From: JBOGWP01 sp050693875
Lineage (GTDB): Bacteria > Actinomycetota > CADDZG01 > JAHWKV01 > JBOGWP01
DNA: 46,667 bases
Assembly (NCBI GenBank): GCA_050693875.1
Contig: JBOGWP010000096.1
Span: 1 to 46,667 of the forward strand
Direction of reading: 5' to 3'
The notes beneath the pieces are model-generated. The model did not search any database and was not told the origin of the DNA. It saw only the letters and a program-made list of their open reading frames with translations. Below are positions 29,451 through 37,776 of this stretch, one piece after another. The position numbers were made by a program, and so were the translations under genes. How positions within the stretch are numbered: position 1 is the first letter of the stretch; each line of letters opens with the position of its first letter.

Positions 29451-30437
29451 ATGGAAGCCTTCAACGCGCTGCTGAGGGGGCTGGGAAGTGCCCTCGCCTT
29501 CTTCTACGACATGATCCCGAACTACGGCGTCGCCATCATCCTGCTGACGATCGCGGTCCGGCTGGCGCTGCTTCCGCTCACCCTCAAGCAAACCAGGTCC
29601 ATGCAGGCGATGCAGAAGCTCCAGCCCGAGATGAAACGCCTGCAGGCGAAGCACAAGGGGGATCGGCAGAAGCTCAACGAGGAAACGATGAAGCTCTACA
29701 AGGAGCATCAGGTGAACCCCCTCGGCGGATGCCTGCCCCTGGTGCTCCAGCTCCCGGTCTTTATCGCCCTGTACCAGGTGCTCTCGGGATGCGGCAAGTG
29801 GGCAAACAGGAAGGCCCACCGGTGCGCCCCCGGTTTTGTCGGCGTCAAGTTTCTCCCGGCCGACAGCGCGCTGAGCACAGCGATCATGGGTGGCAGCGCC
29901 GGGTTCCTCGGTATGGATCTGGGGCTGACGCCATCGCTTGCGTTCCGGAGCGAGGGCGTCGCAGGGTTCATCCCCTACGGCGTCCTGATCCTCCTGATGG
30001 CCGTCACGACGTGGTACCAGCAGAAGCAGTTGCAGGCGACCCAGGTGGGCACCCAGGCAGCCCAGATGCAGTTGATAGGCAAGATCACTCCCGTGCTGCT
30101 TCCGGTGTTTTCGATAAACCTTCCGGTCGGGGTGTCGTTGTATTGGGTCGTGAGCAACCTGTGGACCATCGGGCAGCAGTACTTCCTGCTCCAAAGGAAG
30201 GCCCCTGCGCCGATTCCGGCCGTCCCTGGTTCCTCAGGCGACGGTCAGGCGCCCTCGAAACCCAAACCCAAGCCCGCTCCCGCTCCCGGCAAGGGGAGGC
30301 CGACGCCGAAGCGGGTCAAGCCGACGACGGGGAAGGCGAGCGGGAGCCGATCGAACGGAAAGGCCGACGGGAGGGCTCCGAGCAAGGGGGGATCCGGCGG
30401 CAAGGATGCGCCGACCCGGAAGAAGCGAAACCGATGA
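29451..30437 (+). CDS. yidC: Membrane protein insertase YidC/Oxa1
   Basis: The protein has 328 residues. The first transmembrane segment, IPNYGVAIILLTIAVRLALLPLTL, contains the conserved Arg of the hydrophilic groove. The coiled cytoplasmic loop is QTRSMQAMQKLQPEMKRLQAKHKGD, and LGGCLPLVLQLPVFIALYQVL is the second hydrophobic region. Further membrane segments follow at residues about 150-245, ending in VSLYWVVSNLWTIGQQYFL. The last ~75 residues form a Lys/Pro/Gly-rich basic tail that probably binds ribosomes. It lacks the large periplasmic domain of proteobacterial YidC, as usual in Actinomycetota. Confidence 0.95.
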   Translation: MEAFNALLRGLGSALAFFYDMIPNYGVAIILLTIAVRLALLPLTLKQTRSMQAMQKLQPEMKRLQAKHKGDRQKLNEETMKLYKEHQVNPLGGCLPLVLQLPVFIALYQVLSGCGKWANRKAHRCAPGFVGVKFLPADSALSTAIMGGSAGFLGMDLGLTPSLAFRSEGVAGFIPYGVLILLMAVTTWYQQKQLQATQVGTQAAQMQLIGKITPVLLPVFSINLPVGVSLYWVVSNLWTIGQQYFLLQRKAPAPIPAVPGSSGDGQAPSKPKPKPAPAPGKGRPTPKRVKPTTGKASGSRSNGKADGRAPSKGGSGGKDAPTRKKRNR

Positions 30438-31162
30438 GCACCGACGACGAACGCGAATTTCGGGCGTCGAGCGTCGAGGAGGCGCTGGAGTTGGGCCTGG
30501 AGAGCCTGGGCCTAAGTCAGGATCAAGTTGAAGTAGAGGTTTTGGGTCAAGGGGATGAGGGGGTCCTCGTGCGGCTTCGGCCTCTCCTCAATGGGTTGCA
30601 GGACCTAGAGCAGGGTGAGCGGGAGCCAGAAGGCGTCCAGTCCCCGAGGCTGGAGGTGGTCGCCACCGAATCCGGAGACGTCCTCGAGGACCTCCTGGAT
30701 GGCGACGCCCTCGAGGACGCGCTTCACGACACGCTGGACTTCCTGGAGGGGCTGCTCGACGCGATGGAGGTCGACGGACAGGTCAGCGCCGAGATCGTCG
30801 ACGACGCCATCCGGGCCGAGGTCGAGGGTGAGGATGTTGGGATTCTGATCGGGCGTCGCGGTCAGACCCTCGAGGCGATTCAGGAGCTTCTGCGCACGGC
30901 AGTTCGGCGGCAGTCGAATATTCATGTTCCGATCATCGTCGATGTCGAGGGATATCGCGAGCGGCGAAGAGTCGCGGTGGCAGAGCAGGCCCGGGAGATG
31001 GCCCGTCGGGCCCTCGAGGAGGGCGAAGCCGAGCTCGATCCGATGCCGGCGTTTGAGCGCAAGGTTGTCCACGACACGGTCAGTGAGATCGACGGCGTCA
31101 CAAGTTTCAGTGAAGGGGAAGAGCCCCGCCGGCGGGTCGTCATTGCCCGCGAGGAGAGCTGA
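30434..31162 (+). CDS. khpB: KhpB/Jag RNA-binding protein
   Basis: The protein has 242 residues from ATG 30434, overlapping the yidC stop (ATGA). The Jag_N domain is FRASSVEEALELGLESLGLSQDQVEVEVL. A long acidic linker (EVVATESGDVLEDLLDGDALEDAL) precedes the KH domain with GILIGRRGQTLEAIQELLRT and the R3H domain with FERKVVHDTVSEIDGVTSFSEGEEPRRRVVI. KhpB pairs with KhpA as a small-RNA or mRNA chaperone that affects cell elongation. It ends the yidC operon; parS repeats follow directly. Confidence 0.93.
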   Translation: MSTDDEREFRASSVEEALELGLESLGLSQDQVEVEVLGQGDEGVLVRLRPLLNGLQDLEQGEREPEGVQSPRLEVVATESGDVLEDLLDGDALEDALHDTLDFLEGLLDAMEVDGQVSAEIVDDAIRAEVEGEDVGILIGRRGQTLEAIQELLRTAVRRQSNIHVPIIVDVEGYRERRRVAVAEQAREMARRALEEGEAELDPMPAFERKVVHDTVSEIDGVTSFSEGEEPRRRVVIAREES

Positions 31163-31167
31163 GGCAA

Positions 31168-31183
31168 CGTTTCACGGGAAACA
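31168..31183. promoter_or_regulatory. parS-like site 1
   Basis: CGTTTCACGGGAAACA differs from the consensus TGTTTCACGTGAAACA at two positions (first base and centre). It is the ParB binding and loading site, 850 bases upstream of parA. Confidence 0.75.
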
Positions 31184-31203
31184 TCTGCGCCCTGCTGAGG
31201 CAA

Positions 31204-31219
31204 CGTTTCACGGGAAACA
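31204..31219. promoter_or_regulatory. parS-like site 2
   Basis: CGTTTCACGGGAAACA, identical to site 1 through the tandem 36-bp duplication. Confidence 0.75.
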
Positions 31220-31243
31220 TCTGCGCCCTGCTGCCGCCGGCCA

Positions 31244-31259
31244 TGTTTCATGGGAAACA
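31244..31259. promoter_or_regulatory. parS-like site 3, overlapping rsmG start
   Basis: TGTTTCATGGGAAACA has two mismatches to consensus. It contains one candidate rsmG start codon (31250) and touches the other (31259), so ParB binding may influence rsmG expression. Confidence 0.7.
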
Positions 31260-31942
31260 TGAGCGCAGCGGATCCCTCGTTCTCCGACCTCCGTGGGGCA
31301 CTTCCCGACCTCTCGGCCGAGACATGGGGGCGCCTCGAGGCGTACGGAGATCTCCTAGCCGAACCGGCGATCCCCCACGGGTTGATCGGCTTTCCGCCCG
31401 AGCGCATTCCGACCGAGCTGGCCCGAACCCTGTTGCTCGCGCCGCTGCTTGAGGACGCCGACGAAGTGGTCGATGTCGGCTCGGGGGCCGGCCTGCCCGG
31501 CATTCCCCTGGCCATCGCCGGCGTCGCGTCGTTGGTTCTCATCGAGCCGCGCCGGCAGGCACTGGCCTTCCTCGAGCGGGTGATCCGCGACCTCGATCTC
31601 CCCGCCGTCGCAATCGGATCCCCTGCCGAGGCCCTCGGAAGGGGGCCTCGCCGGGAGCGAGCGGGCGCGGTCGTGGCTCGTGCCCTGGCCGGGCCGGCCG
31701 CCGCGGCCGAGTTGTGTGCCCCCCTCTGCCGCGTCGGAGGGAAGGTCGTCCTGACCGCCCGCCTCCCGCCGGCTCTGCCCGGCCTGGTGCTTGCCAGCCT
31801 CGGTTTGGAGGATTTCCGCCCGATCGAGCTGGAGGGATGCTTTGATATTCGACAGCGGGCGCACGTCGCAGAGAAGGTCTCCGCGACCGACCACCGCTTT
31901 CCTCGCCGCCCGGGGACGGCCCACCGCCGCCCGCTCGGGTGA
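31250..31942 (+). CDS. rsmG: 16S rRNA (guanine527-N7)-methyltransferase
   Basis: The protein has 230 residues from ATG 31250, or 227 from ATG 31259; neither has a Shine-Dalgarno because the parS-like palindrome occupies that place. VVDVGSGAGLPGIPLAI is the SAM-binding motif, LVLIEPRRQALAFLERVIRDLDLPAVAI the second motif, and GAVVARALAGPAAAAELCAPLCRVGGKVVL the central part of the GidB fold. It methylates G527 of 16S rRNA; loss gives low-level streptomycin resistance in other bacteria. The C-terminus is rich in Arg and Pro. Confidence 0.93.
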   Translation: MGNMSAADPSFSDLRGALPDLSAETWGRLEAYGDLLAEPAIPHGLIGFPPERIPTELARTLLLAPLLEDADEVVDVGSGAGLPGIPLAIAGVASLVLIEPRRQALAFLERVIRDLDLPAVAIGSPAEALGRGPRRERAGAVVARALAGPAAAAELCAPLCRVGGKVVLTARLPPALPGLVLASLGLEDFRPIELEGCFDIRQRAHVAEKVSATDHRFPRRPGTAHRRPLG

Positions 31943-32020
31943 ACGAGGGCCGCCCGCTCCCGAGCCGGCGAGGGCCGAGGGCAGGCGGACGGGAGGCCGT
32001 CATATAGCGACGGGAGCCGA

Positions 32021-33298
32021 ATGGCCATCGAGTCCGAAAGTTGGCCCGTGCCAGGACAGACCCGAATCATCGCCGTCGCCAACCAGAAGGGCGGCGTCGG
32101 CAAGACGACCACGGTGGTCAATCTCGGGGCCTGGCTGGCGCTCCAAGGCGCCAAAGTGCTCCTCGTGGACCTCGATCCTCAGGCCAACGCCACGAGCGGG
32201 GTCGGCGTCGACCCCCGCCGGGCGACTTCCAACATCTACCGCATCCTGATCGAAGGAGAACCCTTCGATGATGCCATCGAGGCGACCGCCACCCGGAATC
32301 TTTACTGCGTCCCCTCCACCATCGACCTGGCCGGCGCGGAGATCGAGCTCGTGGCGGTGTTCTCGCGCGAGCTCAAGCTTCGGCGGGCGCTCGAGGGCCT
32401 CGCCGGCGAGTTCGACTACGTTCTGATCGATTGCCCTCCCTCCCTCGGGCTGCTCACGATCAACGGACTCGCCGCTGCAACGGAGCTCATCGTCCCGATC
32501 CAGTGCGAGTACTACGCCCTGGAGGGGCTGGGCCAGTTGCTCAAGAACGTTCAGCTCGTGAGGAGCAGCCTCAACCCGCGCCTGCTCCTGGCCGGGATCG
32601 TGCTCACCATGCACGACCGGCGCACCCGACTCTCCGATCAGGTCGCCGACCAGGTGCGCGGACACTTCACGGGCCGGGTTTACGACACCGTCATCCCTCG
32701 CAGCGTCCGCCTGTCCGAGGCTCCGTCGTTCGGCCAGCCCATTGCGCTGTACGACCCGGGGTCGCGCGGATCCGAGGCCTATCGCGCCCTGGCGTTCGAA
32801 GTCGCCCTCCAGTCGGCGGGGGAACGGGTCCCCGCACTTGTGGGGGGCGCCGAGGTCGGAGAGGCGACGGCCCCCGAGCCGCCTGCTGGGGGAGCCGGCA
32901 CCGAGGTGGGCCCGCCCCTGACCGATGGCCCCGGTCCGGAGGTGGCGGGCGGCATACCGGCACCGGCGGACGAGGAGGCTGCGCCGGACGTGGCGTCGCG
33001 GTGGTCTAGTGATTTACAGGGGTTAGGAGGATTAGGCGAACTGGCCGAGCGCGGGAAGCGGGTCTCGTCGCCGGATGATGACCCGACTGCGCCGTTGCAG
33101 GACGGCGTCGAGACCCCCACCCCCGCCGACGACGTCGTTTCGGAGGAGGCAACCTCCCCCGAGGAGGGCGCCCCGACGGTCCCACCCGGCGGCGAGGCCT
33201 TCGCGGCCGGTCTCGCGACTGAGCCGGCGTGGGAGCTGGAGGGCCCCGTCGGCTCTCCCCCCGGAGATCTCGAACGACAACAGGAGGTCGATGAATGA
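32021..33298 (+). CDS. parA: ParA chromosome partition ATPase with long acidic tail
   Basis: The protein has 425 residues from ATG 32021 (ACGGGAG five bases upstream). The deviant Walker A is QKGGVGKTTTVVNL (residues about 23-36), followed by LLVDLDPQANATSGVG, the FDYVLIDCPPSLGLLTINGLAA Walker B region, and VIPRSVRLSEAPSFGQP near residue 230. The ATPase ends near residue 270. The remaining ~155 residues are low-complexity, rich in Pro, Ala, Glu, Asp and Gly, and predicted disordered; the family is normally 250-320 residues. It moves ParB-parS complexes over the nucleoid. It overlaps parB by ATGA. Confidence 0.93.
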   Translation: MAIESESWPVPGQTRIIAVANQKGGVGKTTTVVNLGAWLALQGAKVLLVDLDPQANATSGVGVDPRRATSNIYRILIEGEPFDDAIEATATRNLYCVPSTIDLAGAEIELVAVFSRELKLRRALEGLAGEFDYVLIDCPPSLGLLTINGLAAATELIVPIQCEYYALEGLGQLLKNVQLVRSSLNPRLLLAGIVLTMHDRRTRLSDQVADQVRGHFTGRVYDTVIPRSVRLSEAPSFGQPIALYDPGSRGSEAYRALAFEVALQSAGERVPALVGGAEVGEATAPEPPAGGAGTEVGPPLTDGPGPEVAGGIPAPADEEAAPDVASRWSSDLQGLGGLGELAERGKRVSSPDDDPTAPLQDGVETPTPADDVVSEEATSPEEGAPTVPPGGEAFAAGLATEPAWELEGPVGSPPGDLERQQEVDE

Positions 33299-34338
33299 CG
33301 GCACGCGGTGGCCTGGGTCGAGGGCTGGGCGCGCTGATCCCGTCGGGGGCCAGTGTTCTCGAAGAGCTGCCCACCTCGGTGATCGAGCCCAACCCGCGAC
33401 AGCCCAGGCGCAGCTTCGACGAAGAGAGTCTCGAAACTCTGGCCGCCTCGATCCGCCAGGTCGGGGTGCTGCAGCCGGTCGTCGTCCGGCCCGCGCAGTC
33501 GGGGCGCTACCAGCTGGTGCTGGGCGAGCGCCGCTGGCGGGCGGCGGAGCGGGCCGGCCTGGCGACGATTCCGTCGCTGGTGGTCGAGACCGACGAGCGG
33601 GGGGCGATCGAGCGAGCGCTCGTCGAGAACGTTCATCGCGAGGACCTGAACCCGATCGAGACCGCGGCCTCCTACCAGCAACTGATCGAGGAGGGAGGGC
33701 TCACCCACGAGGAGCTGGCCGAGCGACTCGGCCTCTCCCGGCCTGCGGTCACCAACAGCCTTCGGCTGCTCGAGCTCCCCGCGGCGGTTCAGAAGCTGGT
33801 CCTCCAAGGCCGCTTGAGCGCCGGCCACGGCCGCGCCCTTCTGGGCCTGGCCGGTCATCCGATGCTGGAGCGCGTCGCGCAGCGGGTCGCCATGGAGTCG
33901 ATGTCGGTCCGGCAGACGGAGGAGCTCGTCCGCCTCCGCCGGATCGGTGTCGCCGATCCGGCCCCCCGGCGAGCCGAAGACCCCGACGCGGTCCGCGAGG
34001 TGGCCGTTCGCATCTCGAATGCGCTGGGCACCCGGGTCAAGGTGACCACCGGACGGCGCCGGGGCCGGATCCTCATCGACTTCCGGACCTTCGAGCAGCT
34101 CGAGCAGCTCGCGGCACGCATCATCGGCGGGGCTGCCGGGCCAACCTCAGATGGGGCCGGCCACCCGACCGTCGATCGGCAGCCGGGGCCGGACGGGCCG
34201 GCGGGGCCAGATGGGATCGACGACGGCGCGCCGGCAGCGTCGGAGCAGCCGCTCGGGAGCCCGGAGGTGGTCCCGAGCGCCTTGGAGGAGAACGGCGACG
34301 CGGCCGCCTCGCACGAGATGTGGCTCGGATCGGCCTGA
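33295..34338 (+). CDS. parB: ParB chromosome partition CTPase
   Basis: The protein has 347 residues. The N-terminus RGGLGRGLGALIPSG stimulates ParA. IEPNPRQPRRSFDEESLETLAASIRQVGVLQPVVVRP and LVLGERRWRAAERAGLATIP form the CTP-binding domain, and ENVHREDLNPIETAASYQQL with LSRPAVTNSLRLLELP is the HTH that reads parS. RGRILIDFRTFEQLEQLAARI forms the dimer domain, followed by a ~75-residue Gly/Pro/Asp-rich tail. It loads at the parS-like sites 2-3 kb upstream. Confidence 0.95.
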   Translation: MTARGGLGRGLGALIPSGASVLEELPTSVIEPNPRQPRRSFDEESLETLAASIRQVGVLQPVVVRPAQSGRYQLVLGERRWRAAERAGLATIPSLVVETDERGAIERALVENVHREDLNPIETAASYQQLIEEGGLTHEELAERLGLSRPAVTNSLRLLELPAAVQKLVLQGRLSAGHGRALLGLAGHPMLERVAQRVAMESMSVRQTEELVRLRRIGVADPAPRRAEDPDAVREVAVRISNALGTRVKVTTGRRRGRILIDFRTFEQLEQLAARIIGGAAGPTSDGAGHPTVDRQPGPDGPAGPDGIDDGAPAASEQPLGSPEVVPSALEENGDAAASHEMWLGSA

Positions 34339-35430
34339 TCAGGCCTCGTCCGAGAAGTAGGCCTCCACCGCCTCGAGCATGGCCTCGGCCATCCGGTCGT
34401 AGGTGGTCTCGTCGCTGAGCTCGGCCGCCTCCTTCGGATTCGTAATGAAGCACGGCTCCACGACGACCGCGGGCATCCTCGTCTCGCGCAGGATCGGATA
34501 CGCCTTGCCGTGGGTTCGGCAGTCCACGCGCCCCCTTCCCACCAGCCGCTCCTGGAGCAGCTGGGCGAGGTGCTCCCCGGGCTCCGACGCCACCCCGTCG
34601 CGCTCGAAGTAGTAGGTCGTGACGCCCTCGGCCAGTTCCGAGGCGTGGCCGTTGAAGTGGATCGAGATGAGCAGGTCGGCGCGGAAGTCGTTGGTGCGCT
34701 GGGCCCGCTCGGAGTCCGATGGGCCGTCGTGGGGCCCCCGGGTGAGCATGGCGGTCGCGCCACGGAGATCGAGAAGGCGAGCAAGCCGGGCGCCCAACGC
34801 GAAGGCGGCCTCGGCCTCGGTGCGACCCTCGACTCCGAGCTCGCCGAGGTCGTCCCCCCCGTGCCCGGGATCGATGGCGATCCGCTTGCCGGCGAGCCCG
34901 CGGACCTCGGCCCGGCGCGCCTCACGCTCCCGGATGCGTGGGCCGAGGCCGGTCCGGGTGACCAGGCGAAGCCGCTCGAGCGCCAGCACGGTCTCCCGTC
35001 CGACGATCGCGTCCTCGGCGATCCCGAGATTTCGCTGGAACTCGCTCAGCGCCGAGGCGGTCTGGGGTCCGAAGATCCCGTCGTGCTTCCCCGCCGAGAA
35101 CCCGAGGGCGTTGAGCCGCTCCTGCAGGTCACGGACGTCGTCGCCCCGGAAGTAGGGCTGGCGCACGTACAGGACGCGATCCCCCAGAGCCCAGCCGCTT
35201 TCAACCAGTTCTTTCCAGGTGTCGGGTCCGACGATCCCATCGACGTCGAGACCCCGTTGCTGCTGGAACGCGCGGACGACTCCCTCCGTGCTCGACCCGA
35301 ACGAACCGCCGAGCTCCTCGGGGGCGATCTCGAACCCGAGGCGGCCGAGGCGCAGCTGGAGATCGGCGACCGCGGGGGAACGCTGCCCTGCTCGAAGAAG
35401 GCGGATGGCGGGAGTTCCGAGACCGGGCAC
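34339..35430 (-). CDS. N-acetylmuramoyl-L-alanine amidase with two peptidoglycan-binding domains
   Basis: The protein has 363 residues from GTG 35430, 20 bases after the trxA stop. Two PG_binding_1 domains come first (VADLQLRLGRLGFEI...VRAFQQQRGLDVDGIVGPDTW and VRDLQERLNALGFSAGKHDGIFGPQTASALSEFQRNLG). The Amidase_3 domain follows: KRIAIDPGHGGDD (zinc His), EAEAAFALGARLARLL (zinc Glu), ISIHFNGHASELAEG (zinc His), and VVVEPCFITNPKEA (catalytic Glu). No signal peptide is visible, so export is uncertain. The CwlM/amidase gene near parB and trxA is typical of Actinomycetota; catalytic residues look intact, so it may be enzymatically active. Confidence 0.88.
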   Translation of the reverse strand: MPGLGTPAIRLLRAGQRSPAVADLQLRLGRLGFEIAPEELGGSFGSSTEGVVRAFQQQRGLDVDGIVGPDTWKELVESGWALGDRVLYVRQPYFRGDDVRDLQERLNALGFSAGKHDGIFGPQTASALSEFQRNLGIAEDAIVGRETVLALERLRLVTRTGLGPRIREREARRAEVRGLAGKRIAIDPGHGGDDLGELGVEGRTEAEAAFALGARLARLLDLRGATAMLTRGPHDGPSDSERAQRTNDFRADLLISIHFNGHASELAEGVTTYYFERDGVASEPGEHLAQLLQERLVGRGRVDCRTHGKAYPILRETRMPAVVVEPCFITNPKEAAELSDETTYDRMAEAMLEAVEAYFSDEA

Positions 35431-35450
35431 GGCCCGAGCGCCGTTCGGTC

Positions 35451-35771
35451 CTACAGGAACGGCTTGACCTGCGAGAGGATCGCTTCCTTCGGTCGAGCCC
35501 CCACGATGCGAACCTTCTCCACGCCATCGATGAACAGCAGCAGGGTGGGGATCGACATCACGCCGTAGCGCTGAGCCGCCTCGGGGTTCTCGTCGAGGTT
35601 CAACTTCACGACCTTGAGCTTGTCCTGCTCGCCGGCGATGGCCTCGATATGAGGGTCGATGAGATGGCAGGGGTGACACCAGTCGGCCCAGAAGTCGACG
35701 AGAACGGGGCGGTCCGAGTCGAGCACCTCTGCGTCGAAGGTGCCGTCGGTGATGCTCGGTACGTCAGCCAT
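35451..35771 (-). CDS. trxA: Thioredoxin with CHPC active site
   Basis: The protein has 106 residues and the full thioredoxin fold: VLVDFWADWCHPCHLIDPHIEAIA, LKVVKLNLDENPEAAQRYGVMSIPTLLLFIDG with the cis-Pro, and a C-terminal helix. The active site is CHPC where most thioredoxins have CGPC; His at this place should make it more oxidising, closer to DsbA-like values. The reductase gene trxB lies two genes upstream on the same strand. A TATAGT -10 lies 63 bases before the ATG. Confidence 0.93.
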   Translation of the reverse strand: MADVPSITDGTFDAEVLDSDRPVLVDFWADWCHPCHLIDPHIEAIAGEQDKLKVVKLNLDENPEAAQRYGVMSIPTLLLFIDGVEKVRIVGARPKEAILSQVKPFL

Positions 35772-35833
35772 CGCGCGTCCTTCCCTCCCGTAAAGTCGCT
35801 CGCCACGCCGTGGGGCCCGAGCGAATGACCAAA

Positions 35834-35839
35834 ACTATA
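35834..35839 (-). promoter_or_regulatory. -10 element upstream of trxA
   Basis: The complement reads TATAGT in the short gap between the M23 peptidase gene and trxA. No strong -35 is visible. Confidence 0.4.
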
Positions 35840-35856
35840 CCCCCTGCCGGTACGGC

Positions 35857-36678
35857 TCAGGCGTTGACGTACAAGGCCGACTCGAGCCGGCTGCGCTCGT
35901 TGCCCAGGGCGTCGATCGCCTGCCGCAAAGCCTCGCCGGCAGGCGCGGCCGAGAAGGCCCGGACACCGAGGCGGCGGCGCCGCTCGGCCAGCGCCCGCAT
36001 GCCCGCGCCGACGTTTCGAGTGTGGTCCACGTAGGCGCGGTAGAGGGTCAGCAGCCGGTCCTGGGGGTTGTCCCAGCGCTGCCCGGTCTGGAGCCCGAAG
36101 TGCAGGTGGGGCGGGAACTCGTCCGCCGTCCCCTCCGGCCCGTAGCCCGAGTTGCCGACTCGGCCGAGCATGGTGCCGGCGGCCAGGCGGCGTCCGACGG
36201 CGATCCCCGGCGAGAACGCGGAGAGGTGGGCGTAGAAGTAGTAGCGGTCGTCGGCCCCGCGCACACCGACCCGCCACCCAGAGTAGAAGGTCCATCCCAC
36301 CTGCTCCACCGTGCCGGCCCCCATCGAGACGACCGGCGCTCCCTTCTCGGCGTAGACATCGATTCCCTGGTGGACCCCCACCTGCCGCCACACCCCGTCG
36401 GGCTCGAGCCGCATCCGCGGGGCCCCGTACGTGTCGCGCCAGTTGAGCCAGCGCTCCCCGGATCGGAGCACGGGGAACACCTTGCCGCCGGCGATGACCG
36501 GCGCGTACCAGCGCACGTCGGCCGTGCTGGGCTCGCCGGGCAACGCGGCCGGTCGGGAGGCGGCGCCGGCCGCCGTCGCAGGCGTGGTCGCAGGCAAGAC
36601 CAGGAGGAACGCCAGGGCGGTCGTCAGACCGGCGCTGGCGCCGCTTCGGGGCACGGGCCGCGTCGGTGAGGGGGGCAC
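35857..36678 (-). CDS. Exported M23-family peptidase
   Basis: The protein has 273 residues from GTG 36678; GTG 36654 is an alternative, and a longer form from ATG 36780 would run into trxB. A signal-like segment, SAGLTTALAFLLVLPATTPATAAGAA, is at the N-terminus. The LytM/M23 domain has GVHQGIDVYAEKGAPVVSMGAGTVEQVGW (first zinc ligands), YYFYAHLSAFSPGIAVGRRLAAGTMLGRVGNSGYG, and PHLHFGLQ with the last HxH ligands. It probably cleaves peptidoglycan cross-bridges outside the membrane. A helical C-terminal region (residues about 215-273) is not part of the catalytic domain. Confidence 0.85.
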   Translation of the reverse strand: MPPSPTRPVPRSGASAGLTTALAFLLVLPATTPATAAGAASRPAALPGEPSTADVRWYAPVIAGGKVFPVLRSGERWLNWRDTYGAPRMRLEPDGVWRQVGVHQGIDVYAEKGAPVVSMGAGTVEQVGWTFYSGWRVGVRGADDRYYFYAHLSAFSPGIAVGRRLAAGTMLGRVGNSGYGPEGTADEFPPHLHFGLQTGQRWDNPQDRLLTLYRAYVDHTRNVGAGMRALAERRRRLGVRAFSAAPAGEALRQAIDALGNERSRLESALYVNA

Positions 36679-36728
36679 GGGCCGCGTGGGTTGGGGGGGT
36701 GGTTGGGGTGGCGAAGCCGCCCCAACTG

Positions 36729-37694
36729 TTAGTGTCCGCGGGTCTCGAGCCACCGCTCGGCGTCGATCGCCGCCATGCACCCCATCCCCGCTGCGGTGAC
36801 GGCCTGCCGGTAGGTGTGGTCGACGACGTCGCCGGCCGCAAACACCCCCTCGACGCTGGTGCGAGTCTCGAACGGCGAGGAGGGGTCGTAGTCGTGCTTC
36901 AACTGCCTGCCGATCACGACGTAGCCGGCTTCGTCGAGCTCGAGCTTGTCCTCGAAGAGCGCCGAGTTGGGATCGTGACCGATCGCGACGAACATGCCCC
37001 CCGCGTCGATCACGCGCTCGGCGCCGGACATGACGTCCCTGATCCGCACACCGCTCACCTGCCCGTCGCCGAGCACCTCATCGACCACGGCGTTCCAGAC
37101 GATGTCGATATTGGGGTTGTTGAATGCCCGGTCCGCCATGATCTTGGAAGCGCGCAGCTGCTCACGGCGGTGGACGAGCGTTACCTTGCTTGCGAAGCGG
37201 GTGAGGAAGAGCGACTCTTCGACGGCGGAGTCGCCGCCGCCGACCACCACGAGGTCCTGGTCGCGGAAGAATGCCCCGTCGCAGGTGGCGCAGGTCGACA
37301 CACCCCGGCCCATCAGCTTCTTCTCGCTCTCCAGTCCCAGGGTGCGCGCCGTGGCGCCGGTCGCCACGATCACGGCCTCGGCGGTGTGGGTGTCGCCACC
37401 GAGCTTGACCTTGAACGGGTGCTCGGAGAATTCGACCCCGGTGGCGTCGTCGGTGATGAAGGTCGTCCCGAACCGCTCCGCCTGCTTCCGGAAGATCGCC
37501 ATCAGGTCGGGGCCGAGGATGCCGTCGGTGAACCCGGGGTAATTCTCGACGTCGGTGGTCAGCATCAGCTGACCACCCGCCTCGAAGCCCTCGAACACGA
37601 GTGGCTTCAGGTTCGCGCGGGCACTGTAGAGCGCGGCGGTGAGCCCGGCAGGGCCGGACCCGATGATCACGATGTCGTGGTGGCGTTCGTCCAT
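36729..37694 (-). CDS. trxB: Thioredoxin reductase (NADPH)
   Basis: The protein has 321 residues from ATG 37694. HDIVIIGSGPAGLTAALYSARA binds FAD, STCATCDGAFFRDQDLVVVGGGDSAVEESLFL holds the CATC redox site and the NADPH-binding GGGDSA, and VDHTYRQAVTAAGMGCMAAIDAERWL closes the FAD site. It reduces TrxA using NADPH. It lies on the same strand as the M23 peptidase, trxA and the amidase, and is divergent from the B-box gene with 82 bases between. Confidence 0.96.
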   Translation of the reverse strand: MDERHHDIVIIGSGPAGLTAALYSARANLKPLVFEGFEAGGQLMLTTDVENYPGFTDGILGPDLMAIFRKQAERFGTTFITDDATGVEFSEHPFKVKLGGDTHTAEAVIVATGATARTLGLESEKKLMGRGVSTCATCDGAFFRDQDLVVVGGGDSAVEESLFLTRFASKVTLVHRREQLRASKIMADRAFNNPNIDIVWNAVVDEVLGDGQVSGVRIRDVMSGAERVIDAGGMFVAIGHDPNSALFEDKLELDEAGYVVIGRQLKHDYDPSSPFETRTSVEGVFAAGDVVDHTYRQAVTAAGMGCMAAIDAERWLETRGH

Positions 37695-37776
37695 GTCCTC
37701 GTGCAGGTCCGCGAGGTCGACGTCGTCCCAGCATACCCGGACCCATCCAAGTCTCCCCAATGCGTACGCTGGAAGG

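Larger units (their letters stand above)
31158..31229. repeat. Two tandem 36-bp repeats each holding a parS-like site
   Basis: The 36-base unit 31158-31193 is repeated exactly at 31194-31229. Each unit contains CGTTTCACGGGAAACA. The first unit overlaps the end of khpB, so the duplication arose at its 3' end. Confidence 0.9.
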
